A DNA stretch of 64,000 bases from an uncultured Clostridia bacterium (GTDB taxonomy: Bacteria > Bacillota > Clostridia > TANB77 > CAG-508). Both the position numbers and the translations under genes were made by a program. Shown one piece after another: positions 16,414-25,780 of this stretch (its first letter is position 1; each line of letters opens with the position of its first letter). The notes beneath the pieces were generated by a model. The model was given only the letters and a program-made list of their open reading frames with translations, did no database searches and was not told the origin of the DNA. The stretch is from assembly GCA_944392805.1 (NCBI GenBank), contig CALXXZ010000007.1, positions 18,469-82,468 of the forward strand, read 5' to 3'.

Positions 16414-19296
16414 ATGAAAAAAACAAAAGCAATATTATTAATATTATCAATAATTGCATTCATATTAATAATATCACAAATTACAGTAAATGCTGAAAGT
16501 ACATATACAGGAAGAACCTATATAGACTCTCCTGCAGATACCACAGTAGAAGGGAAAATGAGAGTAAATGGTTGGTATATGACAAGTGACGAAGAAGCGG
16601 AAGTAAGAATATACATAGATGGACAAGAAGTGAAAAAGACATTAGAAAAAAGAGAGGAAAGACAAGATGTATTAGAAAGTGTGACAGGATGTGGAACTCC
16701 TGAACAAAATTCAAAACCAGGATTTAGTTACATAATAGAAGATGATATCCAAATAGGAGAACATGACGTAGAAATAAAAATATATTCACGTGATGGAGAA
16801 GTTTTAGCGACACATTCACAACATTTTTATTATGCAGGATATAAAGCAACAACATATATAGAAAATCCCGCATCACAAGGAGAAATAATAACAGCAAATA
16901 ATAAAATGTGGGGCTGGTTCATGTCAAATGATGAAAAAGCAGAAATAAAAATATTAGTTGATAATGTAGAACAAGAAGTAAGTATAAAAAGAAATATCAG
17001 AACAGATGTAACATCAGCCATAACAGAATATGGAACTGAACAAGAAAATCCAAAACCAGGATATGAGTTTTGTTTAAATGTAGAAAATATTTCAGATGGT
17101 GAACATACATTAACTGTACAGATAAAATCTCATAATGGGGAACTTCTATCACAAGATACTAGAACAATAGTTGTAAATAAATATATTGCCAAAGCATATA
17201 TAGATCATCCAACAGGAGGAGAAAAATTAGCAGGAAAAATAGAGATGAATGGATGGATAATGACAACTGATGAACAAGCAACAACTAAAGTATTTATAGA
17301 TAATAAAGAAGTTCAGAAATTATCAGAAAATAGAGAAGATAGAACAGATGTAATAAATGCAATAGATGGATATGGAGATGAAAAAATAAATCCACAACCA
17401 GGAATTAAATATGTAATAGATAGTACTGGAATTGAAGAAGGAGAACATACAATAACATTACAAGTAATTTCAAGAGAAGGAAATGTAATAGAAGAACAAA
17501 AAGAAACATTTAATTATGAAAATTACAAAGCAAAAATGTATTTAGAAAATCCAGCAAAAGATGGTGAAGTAATAACAGCTAATAATAGAATGTGGGGCTG
17601 GGTAATGACAAATGACAAAAATGCAAAAGTAAAAATATTAATTGATGATGTAGAACAAGAAATAGAAATAAAAAGAACTGTAAGAAATGATGTAATATCA
17701 GCAGTAACAGGATATGGGTACATAAAAACAAATCCTACACCTGGATATGAATTTAAATTAGATGTAGAAAAGATTACAGATGGAGAACATATTTTAAAAG
17801 TACAAACTATATCAGAAAATGGACAAATACTTGCTGAAGATACTAGAACAATTATAGTGAATAAATATGTTGCAAAAGCATATATTGATTATCCTGCAAA
17901 AGAGATATTAACAAATCAGATAGAACTAAGTGGTTGGGTAATGACAACAGATGCTAAAGCACAAATAAAAATATATATTGATGGAATAGAATCAAATATA
18001 ATATCAGAAAAAAGAGAAGAAAGACCAGATGTATTAAATGCAATAAAAGGATATGGAGATGAAACAATAAATTCAAAACCAGGTATAAGCTATGTAATAG
18101 ATAGAACAGGAATTGAACCTGGAGAACATGAAATAACACTTAAAGTAATATCAAGAGAAGGAAAAGTAATAGAAGAACAAACTGAAACATTTAAAATTTA
18201 TAAAACAGAAATGGTAATAGAGTCACCAAGAACTACACAAATAACAAGTAATCAGTTAACAGTTGGTGGATGGGTGTTATCAGAATTAGAAGATAAAAAG
18301 TTAGTTATAAAATTTGATAATGATGTAATTCAAAATGTAGAATTAAAAACAAGAGAAGATCTTGAAAGTTTATTGCCAGAATATGGAGGAAAAGAAATTA
18401 ACCCAACTCCATGGTTTGAAGCAGTAATAGATTTATCATATTATACAGGAATTCAACATCAAATAACAGTTCAATTATGTTCGGAAACGACAGGAGAGGT
18501 AATAAAACAAGAAGTTCTAAATATAGACTTAGTAAATAACTTCAAAAGAGAAGTAATAACATATGGATATTCAGGAGCATATTTACGAGGTGTAAGTGGT
18601 GGAACAGAATTAATATGTTATAAATATGGAGAAGGACCAAATGTAATGTTTGCAACATTTTGTTTACATGGATTTGAAGATTCATGGAGAGCAGATGGAG
18701 AAGTGTTAGTAAATGCAGGAAAACAATTTTACGAAAGATTATTGGCAGATAAAGATGTAGATTTAGCTAAGAAATGGACAATATATATATTCCCTGAAGT
18801 AAATCCAGATGGTAGAAGATTAGGATATACAAATGATGGGCCTGGAAGAACAACACTATATAGTGAAGTTGGACAAGGAATAGATATAAATAGAAGTTGG
18901 CAAACAGGAAGTTCATATGTAACATATACAGATAGCAGAAACTATAATGGAACTCAAGGATTCCAAGCATATGAAGCAAAATATTTAAGAGATTTCTTAT
19001 TACAACATAAATCTAAAGATGGTCAAACAGTTTTAGTAGATTTACATGGTTGGCAAGATCAATTAATTGGTGATGAAGAAATTTGTAAATATTACAAAAC
19101 ACAATATCCAAGTTGTAGAACTACAGGATATGGAAGATATGGAACACAATATTTAATAACATGGGCAAGACAAAATTTAGGTGCAAAGGTATCTTTAGTA
19201 GAATTACCTTTAGCAAAAGATTATTCAGAAGTAATTAATATGAGATTGATAGAAAAATATATTGAAGGAACATTACAGATGTTAAGAGGAATTTAA
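16414..19296 (+). CDS. Secreted M14 carboxypeptidase with six N-terminal repeats
   Basis: A 960-residue exported protein. A signal peptide (about residues 1-28) is followed by six beta-rich repeats of roughly 110 residues (about 31-710), each with a [NGS]GW[VIFY]M-type motif and an ending such as GEHxxxxxxxSxxGxxL. The C-terminal domain is a zinc carboxypeptidase: His752 and Glu755 (HGFEDS) plus His878 (DLHG) for zinc, Asn826-Arg827 (DINRSW) for the substrate carboxylate and Glu930 (VELP) as general base. M14 enzymes of this kind often cut peptidoglycan stem peptides, so a wall-remodelling role is likely. The repeats probably bind the wall or glycan. The following gene starts one base after its stop. 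Confidence 0.88.
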   Translation: MKKTKAILLILSIIAFILIISQITVNAESTYTGRTYIDSPADTTVEGKMRVNGWYMTSDEEAEVRIYIDGQEVKKTLEKREERQDVLESVTGCGTPEQNSKPGFSYIIEDDIQIGEHDVEIKIYSRDGEVLATHSQHFYYAGYKATTYIENPASQGEIITANNKMWGWFMSNDEKAEIKILVDNVEQEVSIKRNIRTDVTSAITEYGTEQENPKPGYEFCLNVENISDGEHTLTVQIKSHNGELLSQDTRTIVVNKYIAKAYIDHPTGGEKLAGKIEMNGWIMTTDEQATTKVFIDNKEVQKLSENREDRTDVINAIDGYGDEKINPQPGIKYVIDSTGIEEGEHTITLQVISREGNVIEEQKETFNYENYKAKMYLENPAKDGEVITANNRMWGWVMTNDKNAKVKILIDDVEQEIEIKRTVRNDVISAVTGYGYIKTNPTPGYEFKLDVEKITDGEHILKVQTISENGQILAEDTRTIIVNKYVAKAYIDYPAKEILTNQIELSGWVMTTDAKAQIKIYIDGIESNIISEKREERPDVLNAIKGYGDETINSKPGISYVIDRTGIEPGEHEITLKVISREGKVIEEQTETFKIYKTEMVIESPRTTQITSNQLTVGGWVLSELEDKKLVIKFDNDVIQNVELKTREDLESLLPEYGGKEINPTPWFEAVIDLSYYTGIQHQITVQLCSETTGEVIKQEVLNIDLVNNFKREVITYGYSGAYLRGVSGGTELICYKYGEGPNVMFATFCLHGFEDSWRADGEVLVNAGKQFYERLLADKDVDLAKKWTIYIFPEVNPDGRRLGYTNDGPGRTTLYSEVGQGIDINRSWQTGSSYVTYTDSRNYNGTQGFQAYEAKYLRDFLLQHKSKDGQTVLVDLHGWQDQLIGDEEICKYYKTQYPSCRTTGYGRYGTQYLITWARQNLGAKVSLVELPLAKDYSEVINMRLIEKYIEGTLQMLRGI

Positions 19297-19297
19297 A

Positions 19298-20035
19298 ATG
19301 AACAAAAAAATATTAATATCAATATGTATTATAATATTAATAATTGTTGGAGTGGTTGTTTTCTTATTTACAAGGAAACAACCGGTTCCAACTAAAGAAA
19401 ATGAAGAAAATAGTAATGAAATGAAACAATCTTCAACAATGTATGATGAAAATGCAAATTTAGAAGATTTAAAACAAGAATATAAAATGACTGGCTCTGA
19501 TGAATTATATGAAGTTCAAACTGAAGGTGATGGAAGAAAAGTTCTTAATATAAAACCTGATATAAATTATAAAGTTGCTTTTGCAGGTTTAATGAAATCT
19601 TCTATTCCAGATTTTAAAGAGATAGATTCAATTTATGAAACAAATTACCCTACAGAAAATGGTATATGGGTAGAAGAAAACAGTAGAGAACAGATAGTGA
19701 ATCTTTTTAATAAATACTTAAGTTCAGAATATGAAATAATTGATGGCTATTTAAAAATAAAAAATGAAAATACACCAAGTCAAAATGATAAAAAACTAAA
19801 AGAAGTTATTAATGGCGATAAACAATTTATACTTTCAATTTCAGGTGTTAGCTATCTTGTTGATACTGTTTCGGGAAATATTTTAGATAATCCGTTTGAA
19901 GAGTTTGATAAATATCAAATTTATGAATATGTTGAATATGAAGATAATAAAATTATTTTTATTACAGAAAATAATAAAAAAGCTTTAACTGATGAAGAAA
20001 TTTTTGATAGTGTTTTGAAGTTAATCTTAAAATAA
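19298..20035 (+). CDS. Membrane-anchored protein of unknown function
   Basis: A 245-residue protein with one N-terminal helix (about 4-24) and a polar outer part. The first 30 outer residues are Glu/Asn-rich linker; the rest looks folded, with no motif that I recognise. It starts one base after the M14 peptidase stop without a strong ribosome binding site, so translation is coupled and the two proteins probably act together at the cell surface. A terminator follows and closes the unit. Confidence 0.65.
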   Translation: MNKKILISICIIILIIVGVVVFLFTRKQPVPTKENEENSNEMKQSSTMYDENANLEDLKQEYKMTGSDELYEVQTEGDGRKVLNIKPDINYKVAFAGLMKSSIPDFKEIDSIYETNYPTENGIWVEENSREQIVNLFNKYLSSEYEIIDGYLKIKNENTPSQNDKKLKEVINGDKQFILSISGVSYLVDTVSGNILDNPFEEFDKYQIYEYVEYEDNKIIFITENNKKALTDEEIFDSVLKLILK

Positions 20036-20041
20036 AATAAG

Positions 20042-20077
20042 AAATAGTTTTGTTTAGTAAACAAGGCTATTTTTTTA
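20042..20077 (+). terminator. Intrinsic terminator
   Basis: A 14-bp stem with two G-U pairs (20042-20055 with 20059-20072), a 3-nt loop and a run of T. It separates the peptidase unit from the glycan locus. Confidence 0.85.
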
Positions 20078-20100
20078 TATAATTAAAAACCCAAAAACAA

Positions 20101-20129
20101 TTGACAAATAAGTGAAAAATATATAAAAT
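20101..20129 (+). promoter_or_regulatory. Sigma-A promoter of the surface glycan locus
   Basis: TTGACA at 20101-20106 and TAAAAT at 20124-20129 are separated by 17 bp, 37 bp upstream of the first transporter gene. Confidence 0.7.
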
Positions 20130-20165
20130 ATATGTGACTTTTAAACAAAAAAATAGGAGAGAAAA

Positions 20166-20957
20166 ATGGAATTTATAAAAACAATAATAAAAAACAAAAA
20201 ATTAATATGGCAATTAGGAAGAAATGACTTCAAAAACAGATTTGCAAATACAAGCTTAGGAGCAATATGGGGATTTTTGCAACCATTTGTATTTATGATA
20301 ACATATGCGATAGTATTTCAATTTATATTAAAAACAGGAAGTAGTGGACAATATCCATATGCAGTATGGTTTTTTCCAGGAATGGCAATGTGGCAATGGA
20401 TGAATGACAGTATATTAACAGCAAGTAATTCAATAAGAACATACAGTTATCTAGTAAAAAAAGTAGTATTTCCAGTAGATATAATACCAACAATATCAAT
20501 AGTAGCATCAAGTTTTGTAGGACTATTTTTAATAGCACTAGCAGTAATAATATGTTTAGTATATGGATATTTGCCAAATGTATTAACATTAATATATGTA
20601 ATAATAGCAGCATATTGCTTTATAATAGCATTCACAAGATTCACATCAGCAGTAACAACAGTAGTACCTGACTTTGGAAACTTATTAGGAATATTAATGC
20701 AACTATTTTTCTGGTTCACACCAGTAATTTGGAATTTAAACATGCTTGCAGAACATGAAACAATATTAACAGTAATGAAATGTACACCATTTACATATTT
20801 AATAACATCATTTAGACAAGTATTCATGTCAGAAGATATAATATTTGCAAATCATGGAATGTTCACAATAGCATTCTGGGTAATAACAATATTAATGTTT
20901 GTATGGGGAAACTCTGTATTCAAAAGAACCAAAAAAGACTTTGCAGATGTATTATAA
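20166..20957 (+). CDS. Polysaccharide ABC exporter permease (Wzm/TagG type)
   Basis: A 263-residue membrane protein with six predicted helices, the ABC-2 permease that moves undecaprenyl-linked polysaccharide across the membrane. The amphipathic N-terminus (LIWQLGRNDFKNRFANTSLGAIWGFLQP) is the hallmark of the Wzm/TagG/RgpC family, and length is normal. It is the first gene of a unit with a consensus promoter and lies 15 bp before the matching ATPase gene. The product could be wall teichoic acid, O-antigen-like or rhamnan polysaccharide; the sequence does not decide this. Confidence 0.93.
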   Translation: MEFIKTIIKNKKLIWQLGRNDFKNRFANTSLGAIWGFLQPFVFMITYAIVFQFILKTGSSGQYPYAVWFFPGMAMWQWMNDSILTASNSIRTYSYLVKKVVFPVDIIPTISIVASSFVGLFLIALAVIICLVYGYLPNVLTLIYVIIAAYCFIIAFTRFTSAVTTVVPDFGNLLGILMQLFFWFTPVIWNLNMLAEHETILTVMKCTPFTYLITSFRQVFMSEDIIFANHGMFTIAFWVITILMFVWGNSVFKRTKKDFADVL

Positions 20958-20972
20958 AAATGGAGGAAAATA

Positions 20973-22271
20973 ATGAGTAAAAATAACCAAGAAGAGAATG
21001 TAGTAGAAATTAAAGACTTAGTAAAAAAATATAAAATGTATAACAGAAAAAAAGATAGGTTAGTAGAAACTATATTCCCAAAAATAAATAGGCATAAAGA
21101 TTTTACTGCAATTGACCATTTGGATTTAACAATAAAAAAAGGAGAAGTACTAGGAATATTAGGAAAAAATGGAGCAGGAAAATCAACATTATTAAAAATG
21201 ATAACAGGAGTTGTAGTACCAACATCAGGAACTCTAGAAATAAAAGGAAAAATAAGTTCATTACTAGAATTAGGAGCAGCATTTAATTCAGAATTAACAG
21301 GAGAGGAAAATATATATCAACATGGGCAAGTAATGGGATTAACACAAGAAGAAATAGAAAACACTAAACAACAAGTAATAGATTTTGCAGATATAGGGGA
21401 CCATTTATATCAACCAGTTAAAACATATTCATCAGGAATGTTTGCAAGACTAGCTTTTGCTTGTGCAATAAATGTAGATCCAGATATTTTAATAGTAGAT
21501 GAAGTATTATCAGTAGGAGATATGGCGTTCCAATTAAAATGTTTCAAAAAATTCCAAGAATTTAAAGAAAAAGGAAAAACAATATTATTTGTAACACATA
21601 GTGTAGCAGATATATTGAAAAATTGTACAAGAGTAATAATACTAGAAAATGGCTCAAAAACTTTTGAGGGAGAAGTAAAAGAAGGTGTAGAACTATACAA
21701 AAAAATAATAACAGGAAATGCACCAAAAAAAGGAGCAACACAAGCAAAAGACTTTGTAAAAAATGAAGAAAAAGATACATGGAAATCTCATTTTAATGAA
21801 AACCCAAATATAATTGAATATGGAAACTTAAAAGCAGAAGTAATAGATTATGGAATATTTGATGAAAATCACAATTTCTTAAACATAATAGATAATGAAA
21901 AACCAGTAATACTAAAATCTAAAATAAAATTTAATGAAGAAGTAGATAATCCAATTTTTACAATGACAATAAAAGATTTTAATGGAATAGAAGTAGCTGG
22001 AACAAATACAATGATAGAAAAAATATATCCAGGAAAATTCAAAAAAGGTGATGTAGTAGAAGTTGAATTTAATCAAAAATTACCACTTGCGCCAAATAAA
22101 TATACTTTATCATTTAGCTGTACACATATAAACGCAAATGGAGATTTAGAAGTATTAAACAGAAAATATGAAGCATTATTAATAGAAATAATATCAAATA
22201 AAGAATGTGTAGGACTAGCAAAATTAGATACAAAAATTACAATAAAAAAAGAGGAAAAAAATGAAAAGTAA
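20973..22271 (+). CDS. Polysaccharide ABC exporter ATPase with Wzt C-domain
   Basis: A 432-residue protein. The N-terminal ATPase has Walker A (GKNGAGKST), the signature motif (YSSGMFARLAF) and Walker B (ILIVDEVLSVGD). Beyond residue 265 there is a beta-rich C-terminal domain like the carbohydrate-binding domain of Wzt, which in Gram-negative O-antigen exporters recognises the terminated end of the chain. This pairs well with the chain-terminator-like gene at 24125. Its last 11 bases overlap the next gene. Confidence 0.92.
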   Translation: MSKNNQEENVVEIKDLVKKYKMYNRKKDRLVETIFPKINRHKDFTAIDHLDLTIKKGEVLGILGKNGAGKSTLLKMITGVVVPTSGTLEIKGKISSLLELGAAFNSELTGEENIYQHGQVMGLTQEEIENTKQQVIDFADIGDHLYQPVKTYSSGMFARLAFACAINVDPDILIVDEVLSVGDMAFQLKCFKKFQEFKEKGKTILFVTHSVADILKNCTRVIILENGSKTFEGEVKEGVELYKKIITGNAPKKGATQAKDFVKNEEKDTWKSHFNENPNIIEYGNLKAEVIDYGIFDENHNFLNIIDNEKPVILKSKIKFNEEVDNPIFTMTIKDFNGIEVAGTNTMIEKIYPGKFKKGDVVEVEFNQKLPLAPNKYTLSFSCTHINANGDLEVLNRKYEALLIEIISNKECVGLAKLDTKITIKKEEKNEK

Positions 22272-23127
22272 AATAATGATATCTTTGCTAACAATATTAA
22301 TAATAGTAGTAATAATATTATTAATCAAGACAACACAAATTGAATTAACACAAATTTCTGCAAGAAGTAATGATAGTATGATGAGTTATATAATTAGAAC
22401 AAGTGACAATAAAACTATTGTAATAGATGGAGGATTAAAGATAGAAGTAGAAACATTAAAACAATATATTCAAGAATATGGAAACAAAGTAGATTATTGG
22501 TTTATAACTCATCCGCATAAAGACCATGTGGGAGCATTTATAGATATAGTAGAAAATACTGATATTGAAATAAAAAATATATATTATAGTGCAAACACAC
22601 AAGAGTGGTATAATACAAATGAACCTAAAAGAGCAAATGAAGCAGAAGAATTTTATAAAACTTTACAAAATGAAAGAATCAAATCAGTAATAAAAACACC
22701 ACAAATCGGTGATGTAATAAAAATAGGCAAAAATATTAATGTAGAAATACTACAAACTGCAAGCCCAGAAATCACACAAAATGCAATGAATAATTCAAGC
22801 ATGGTATTTAAGATACATGTAAATGATAAATCTATATTAATATTAGGAGATGTAGGAACAGAAGCATCAGAAAAACTGATAAATAAATATGGAAAAAATT
22901 TAAAAAGTGATATAGTACAGATGTCACATCATGGACAATCAGGTGCAAATGAAGAACTATATAAATTAGTAAATCCAGAAATTTGTTTATGGCCATGTCC
23001 ACAATGGCTATGGGATAATGAACCAGGAACACTAAAAACTTTAGAAACAAGAAAATGGATAGAAAATCTAGGAGTAAAAACAAACTATGTGGCAAAAGAT
23101 GGAGACATAACAATAACTGTAAAATAA
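22261..23127 (+). CDS. Membrane-anchored metallo-beta-lactamase-fold hydrolase
   Basis: A 288-residue protein with an N-terminal helix (about 5-23) and an extracellular MBL-fold domain of the ComEC/Rec2-like type. The metal-binding THPHKDHVGAF (HxHxDH) motif, a GDVGTEA acidic strand and a MSHHGQSG block are present, so it is probably catalytic. Relatives are ComEC C-terminal domains and secreted hydrolases; the substrate is unknown. It overlaps the ABC ATPase gene by 11 bp and is followed by a GT2 gene, so it belongs to the glycan operon and could trim or modify exported material. Confidence 0.85.
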   Translation: MKSKIMISLLTILIIVVIILLIKTTQIELTQISARSNDSMMSYIIRTSDNKTIVIDGGLKIEVETLKQYIQEYGNKVDYWFITHPHKDHVGAFIDIVENTDIEIKNIYYSANTQEWYNTNEPKRANEAEEFYKTLQNERIKSVIKTPQIGDVIKIGKNINVEILQTASPEITQNAMNNSSMVFKIHVNDKSILILGDVGTEASEKLINKYGKNLKSDIVQMSHHGQSGANEELYKLVNPEICLWPCPQWLWDNEPGTLKTLETRKWIENLGVKTNYVAKDGDITITVK

Positions 23128-23138
23128 AGAGGTAAAGT

Positions 23139-24119
23139 ATGGAACAGATAGATATATTACTTGCAACATATAATGGCGAAAAATATCTAAAAGAACAGAT
23201 TGATAGTATATTAAATCAGACATATACAAACTTTAGACTAATCATATCAGATGACTGTTCAAGAGATGCAACTAGAGAAATATTAAAACAATATAATGAT
23301 AAAAGAATAATAACATATTTTCAGGAAAACAATTTAGGATATGTAAAAAATTTTGAATTTTTATTATCAAAAGTTGAAAATCCAATATATATGTTATCAG
23401 ACCAAGATGATTATTGGTTACCAACAAAAGTAGAACATACATATAACAAGTTAAAAGAAACTAATGCAGATTTAGTATTTACAGACTTAGAAGTAGTAAA
23501 TGAAAAACTTGAACAGATATACCCATCATTTAATGATTATATGTTACTATCAAGAAAAATAAAAAAGTATAATGATTATAGATTACAATATTTATATAAT
23601 TGTGTAACAGGTTGTACACTAATGGCAAAAAATAAATATTTTGAATATATATTACCTTTACCAACAGATTCGAAATATGTAATACATGATACATGGATAG
23701 CATGTGTTATGGCAAATAAAGGAAAAGTTGAATATTTAGATGAAAAAACTATAAAATATAGACAACATGGGAATAATCAAGTAGGAACTGATAAAATATC
23801 ACATAAATTTACTAAATTAGAAGATGTAAGAAATTTATTTATAGAAGTAAAATTAGGACTATTTAAAACATATGTAAAACATGACAAAATATTTACAGAT
23901 GAACTAAAAGAACAAAATAAAAAAGCATTAGAATATTTTGAAATGTTACAGACTAAAAAATACTTAAATTTTAAAGGTTGGACAATATTTCATAAATTAT
24001 ATAAAACTGAAAAATTCAGTTATTATATAGAAAATTTTATGATATTAAACTTACCACTAATTACAAACATACCATTTAAAATTAGACATCTAATATTAAA
24101 ATTATTAGGAAAAAGATAG
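23139..24119 (+). CDS. Family 2 glycosyltransferase
   Basis: A 326-residue GT-A enzyme. The IDILLATYNGEKYLKEQIDS start, the SDDCSRDATREIL acidic segment and the DQDDYWLPTKV metal-binding motif identify it. It is very similar in organisation to the enzyme at 15352 and to rhamnosyltransferase-type GT2 proteins. No membrane helix is evident, so it would act on lipid-linked acceptors at the inner membrane face. The methyltransferase gene follows 5 bp later. Confidence 0.9.
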   Translation: MEQIDILLATYNGEKYLKEQIDSILNQTYTNFRLIISDDCSRDATREILKQYNDKRIITYFQENNLGYVKNFEFLLSKVENPIYMLSDQDDYWLPTKVEHTYNKLKETNADLVFTDLEVVNEKLEQIYPSFNDYMLLSRKIKKYNDYRLQYLYNCVTGCTLMAKNKYFEYILPLPTDSKYVIHDTWIACVMANKGKVEYLDEKTIKYRQHGNNQVGTDKISHKFTKLEDVRNLFIEVKLGLFKTYVKHDKIFTDELKEQNKKALEYFEMLQTKKYLNFKGWTIFHKLYKTEKFSYYIENFMILNLPLITNIPFKIRHLILKLLGKR

Positions 24120-24124
24120 AAGGG

Positions 24125-25780
24125 ATGAAAATGATAGATTATAATAAAGATATATATGGTGATTATGAAAAAGACATAAAAAACTATATAGAAAAATATA
24201 AACCAGAACAATATGAAAAAATAATTGAAAAAGACACCAGAACAAATATAGTAAATATATTTTCAGAAATGAGAACTAATATTATAAAATGGTATCCTTT
24301 TGAGCCTAATAAAAAAATATTAGAAATTGGAGCAAACTATGGAGAAATAACACAAGAATTAGTAAAAATCACACCAGAAGTAACTTCTGTAGAATTTACA
24401 AAAGAAAAAATAGAATGTATACAAAAAAGAATAAAAGAAAATATAAAATTAATTTTATGTGAAAATTTAAAACAATTAAACTTACCAGAAAAATATGATT
24501 ATATAATAATAATAGGAACAGGAGAATATGCAAAAAAGCTAGGATTTAAAAATTTAAAAGAGATGTTAGAATGGTCATATATGCAATTATCAGAAGAAGG
24601 AAAAATGTTAGTTGCAATAGACAATAAATTTGGAGTAAAATATCTAGCAGGCTCAACAAGAAATAATAAAGAAGTACCTTTTGCAAATTATAAAAACTAT
24701 ATTGAAAAAGATTATAAAATGTATGGAAAAACAGAATTAGAGAATATGCTAAAACAATTTCCAAAATATAAGTTTTATTATCCTGTACCAAATTATAATT
24801 TGACAAACATGATTTATACTGATGAGTACTTGCCAAAAAGAAGCAGATATAATATATATTATAGAGAAGATGAAGAAATACTATTTAATGAAACAGATTT
24901 TATGGAATATGCTATAAAAAATTCAAAATTTGACTTTTTTACAAATAGTTACCTTATAGAAATTTCAAAAACTAATACATCAGATGTTTGGTATGTAAAT
25001 TTTAGTAATATGAGGAAAAAACAGTATAAAATAATAACAAAAATCACATCAGAAAAAGTAACTAAAGAAGCATATGGAGAAGATGGAAAAAAACATATAG
25101 AGAACATTCAAAAAAATATAGAAAAATTAGAACAATTAGGATATACTACATGTGAAAAATTTCAAGATGGTAAAATATTAAGCCAATATATAAATAAGCC
25201 TACAATGGACGAATATTTAGCACAGCTATTAGAACAAGATAAAAAAGAAGAATTTATACAAGAATTGGACAAGTGGTATAAACAATTAAAAGAAGGTTTT
25301 ATAGACTTAGTATTTCAAAATGTATTTTATGATGGAAGTGAATATATTGTATTTGACCAAGAATGGTATGAAAAAAACGCACCAATTGAACAGATAATGT
25401 ATAGGTCAATAAAAAGTTTATTTTTCCAACATAATTATTTAGAAAATAAGATAGACGTAAATGAGTTATATAAAAGATTTAATATACAAGATAAAATAGA
25501 ACGATTTGAAAAACAAGAAAATAAATTACAAGACCAGATTGTAGATTCGCAAATACTGAAATTTTATTCAGAAAAATGGAATGCAATGACAAGTATAGAA
25601 GATATAAAAATGAAATATCAAAAACAATTAGAGCAAGCATATTTGCAAAACCAGCAATTATACAATGAAAAAGAAAAAATATTAGAAGAAAACAAAAGAT
25701 TAGAAAATGAAATTAAAGTTTTAAAAAATAGTAGATTTTATAAATGGACAAAGTTTTTAAGGAGAAAGAATAATGGATAA
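24125..25780 (+). CDS. Methyltransferase-kinase-coiled-coil protein, WbdD-like architecture
   Basis: A 551-residue three-part protein. Residues 40-220 are a class I SAM methyltransferase (motif I LEIGANYGE at 66-74). Residues 295-430 look like a protein-kinase-fold phosphotransferase: a candidate nucleotide-binding Lys in VTKEAYGEDGKKHIENI, a catalytic-loop pattern D394-L-V-F-Q-N399, and a metal-binding Asp411 in FDQEW. Residues 465-540 form a heptad-rich coiled coil with a basic amphipathic end (FYKWTKFLRR) suited to membranes. This order matches WbdD of E. coli O8/O9a, which caps O-antigen with methyl-phosphate and sets chain length. Function by analogy is inference. Confidence 0.75.
   Translation: MKMIDYNKDIYGDYEKDIKNYIEKYKPEQYEKIIEKDTRTNIVNIFSEMRTNIIKWYPFEPNKKILEIGANYGEITQELVKITPEVTSVEFTKEKIECIQKRIKENIKLILCENLKQLNLPEKYDYIIIIGTGEYAKKLGFKNLKEMLEWSYMQLSEEGKMLVAIDNKFGVKYLAGSTRNNKEVPFANYKNYIEKDYKMYGKTELENMLKQFPKYKFYYPVPNYNLTNMIYTDEYLPKRSRYNIYYREDEEILFNETDFMEYAIKNSKFDFFTNSYLIEISKTNTSDVWYVNFSNMRKKQYKIITKITSEKVTKEAYGEDGKKHIENIQKNIEKLEQLGYTTCEKFQDGKILSQYINKPTMDEYLAQLLEQDKKEEFIQELDKWYKQLKEGFIDLVFQNVFYDGSEYIVFDQEWYEKNAPIEQIMYRSIKSLFFQHNYLENKIDVNELYKRFNIQDKIERFEKQENKLQDQIVDSQILKFYSEKWNAMTSIEDIKMKYQKQLEQAYLQNQQLYNEKEKILEENKRLENEIKVLKNSRFYKWTKFLRRKNNG

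Noticed and set aside
16500-18540. Direct repeats of about 320-340 bp
   Set aside because: They are the coding repeats of the six protein domains in the M14 peptidase, not a separate DNA element.
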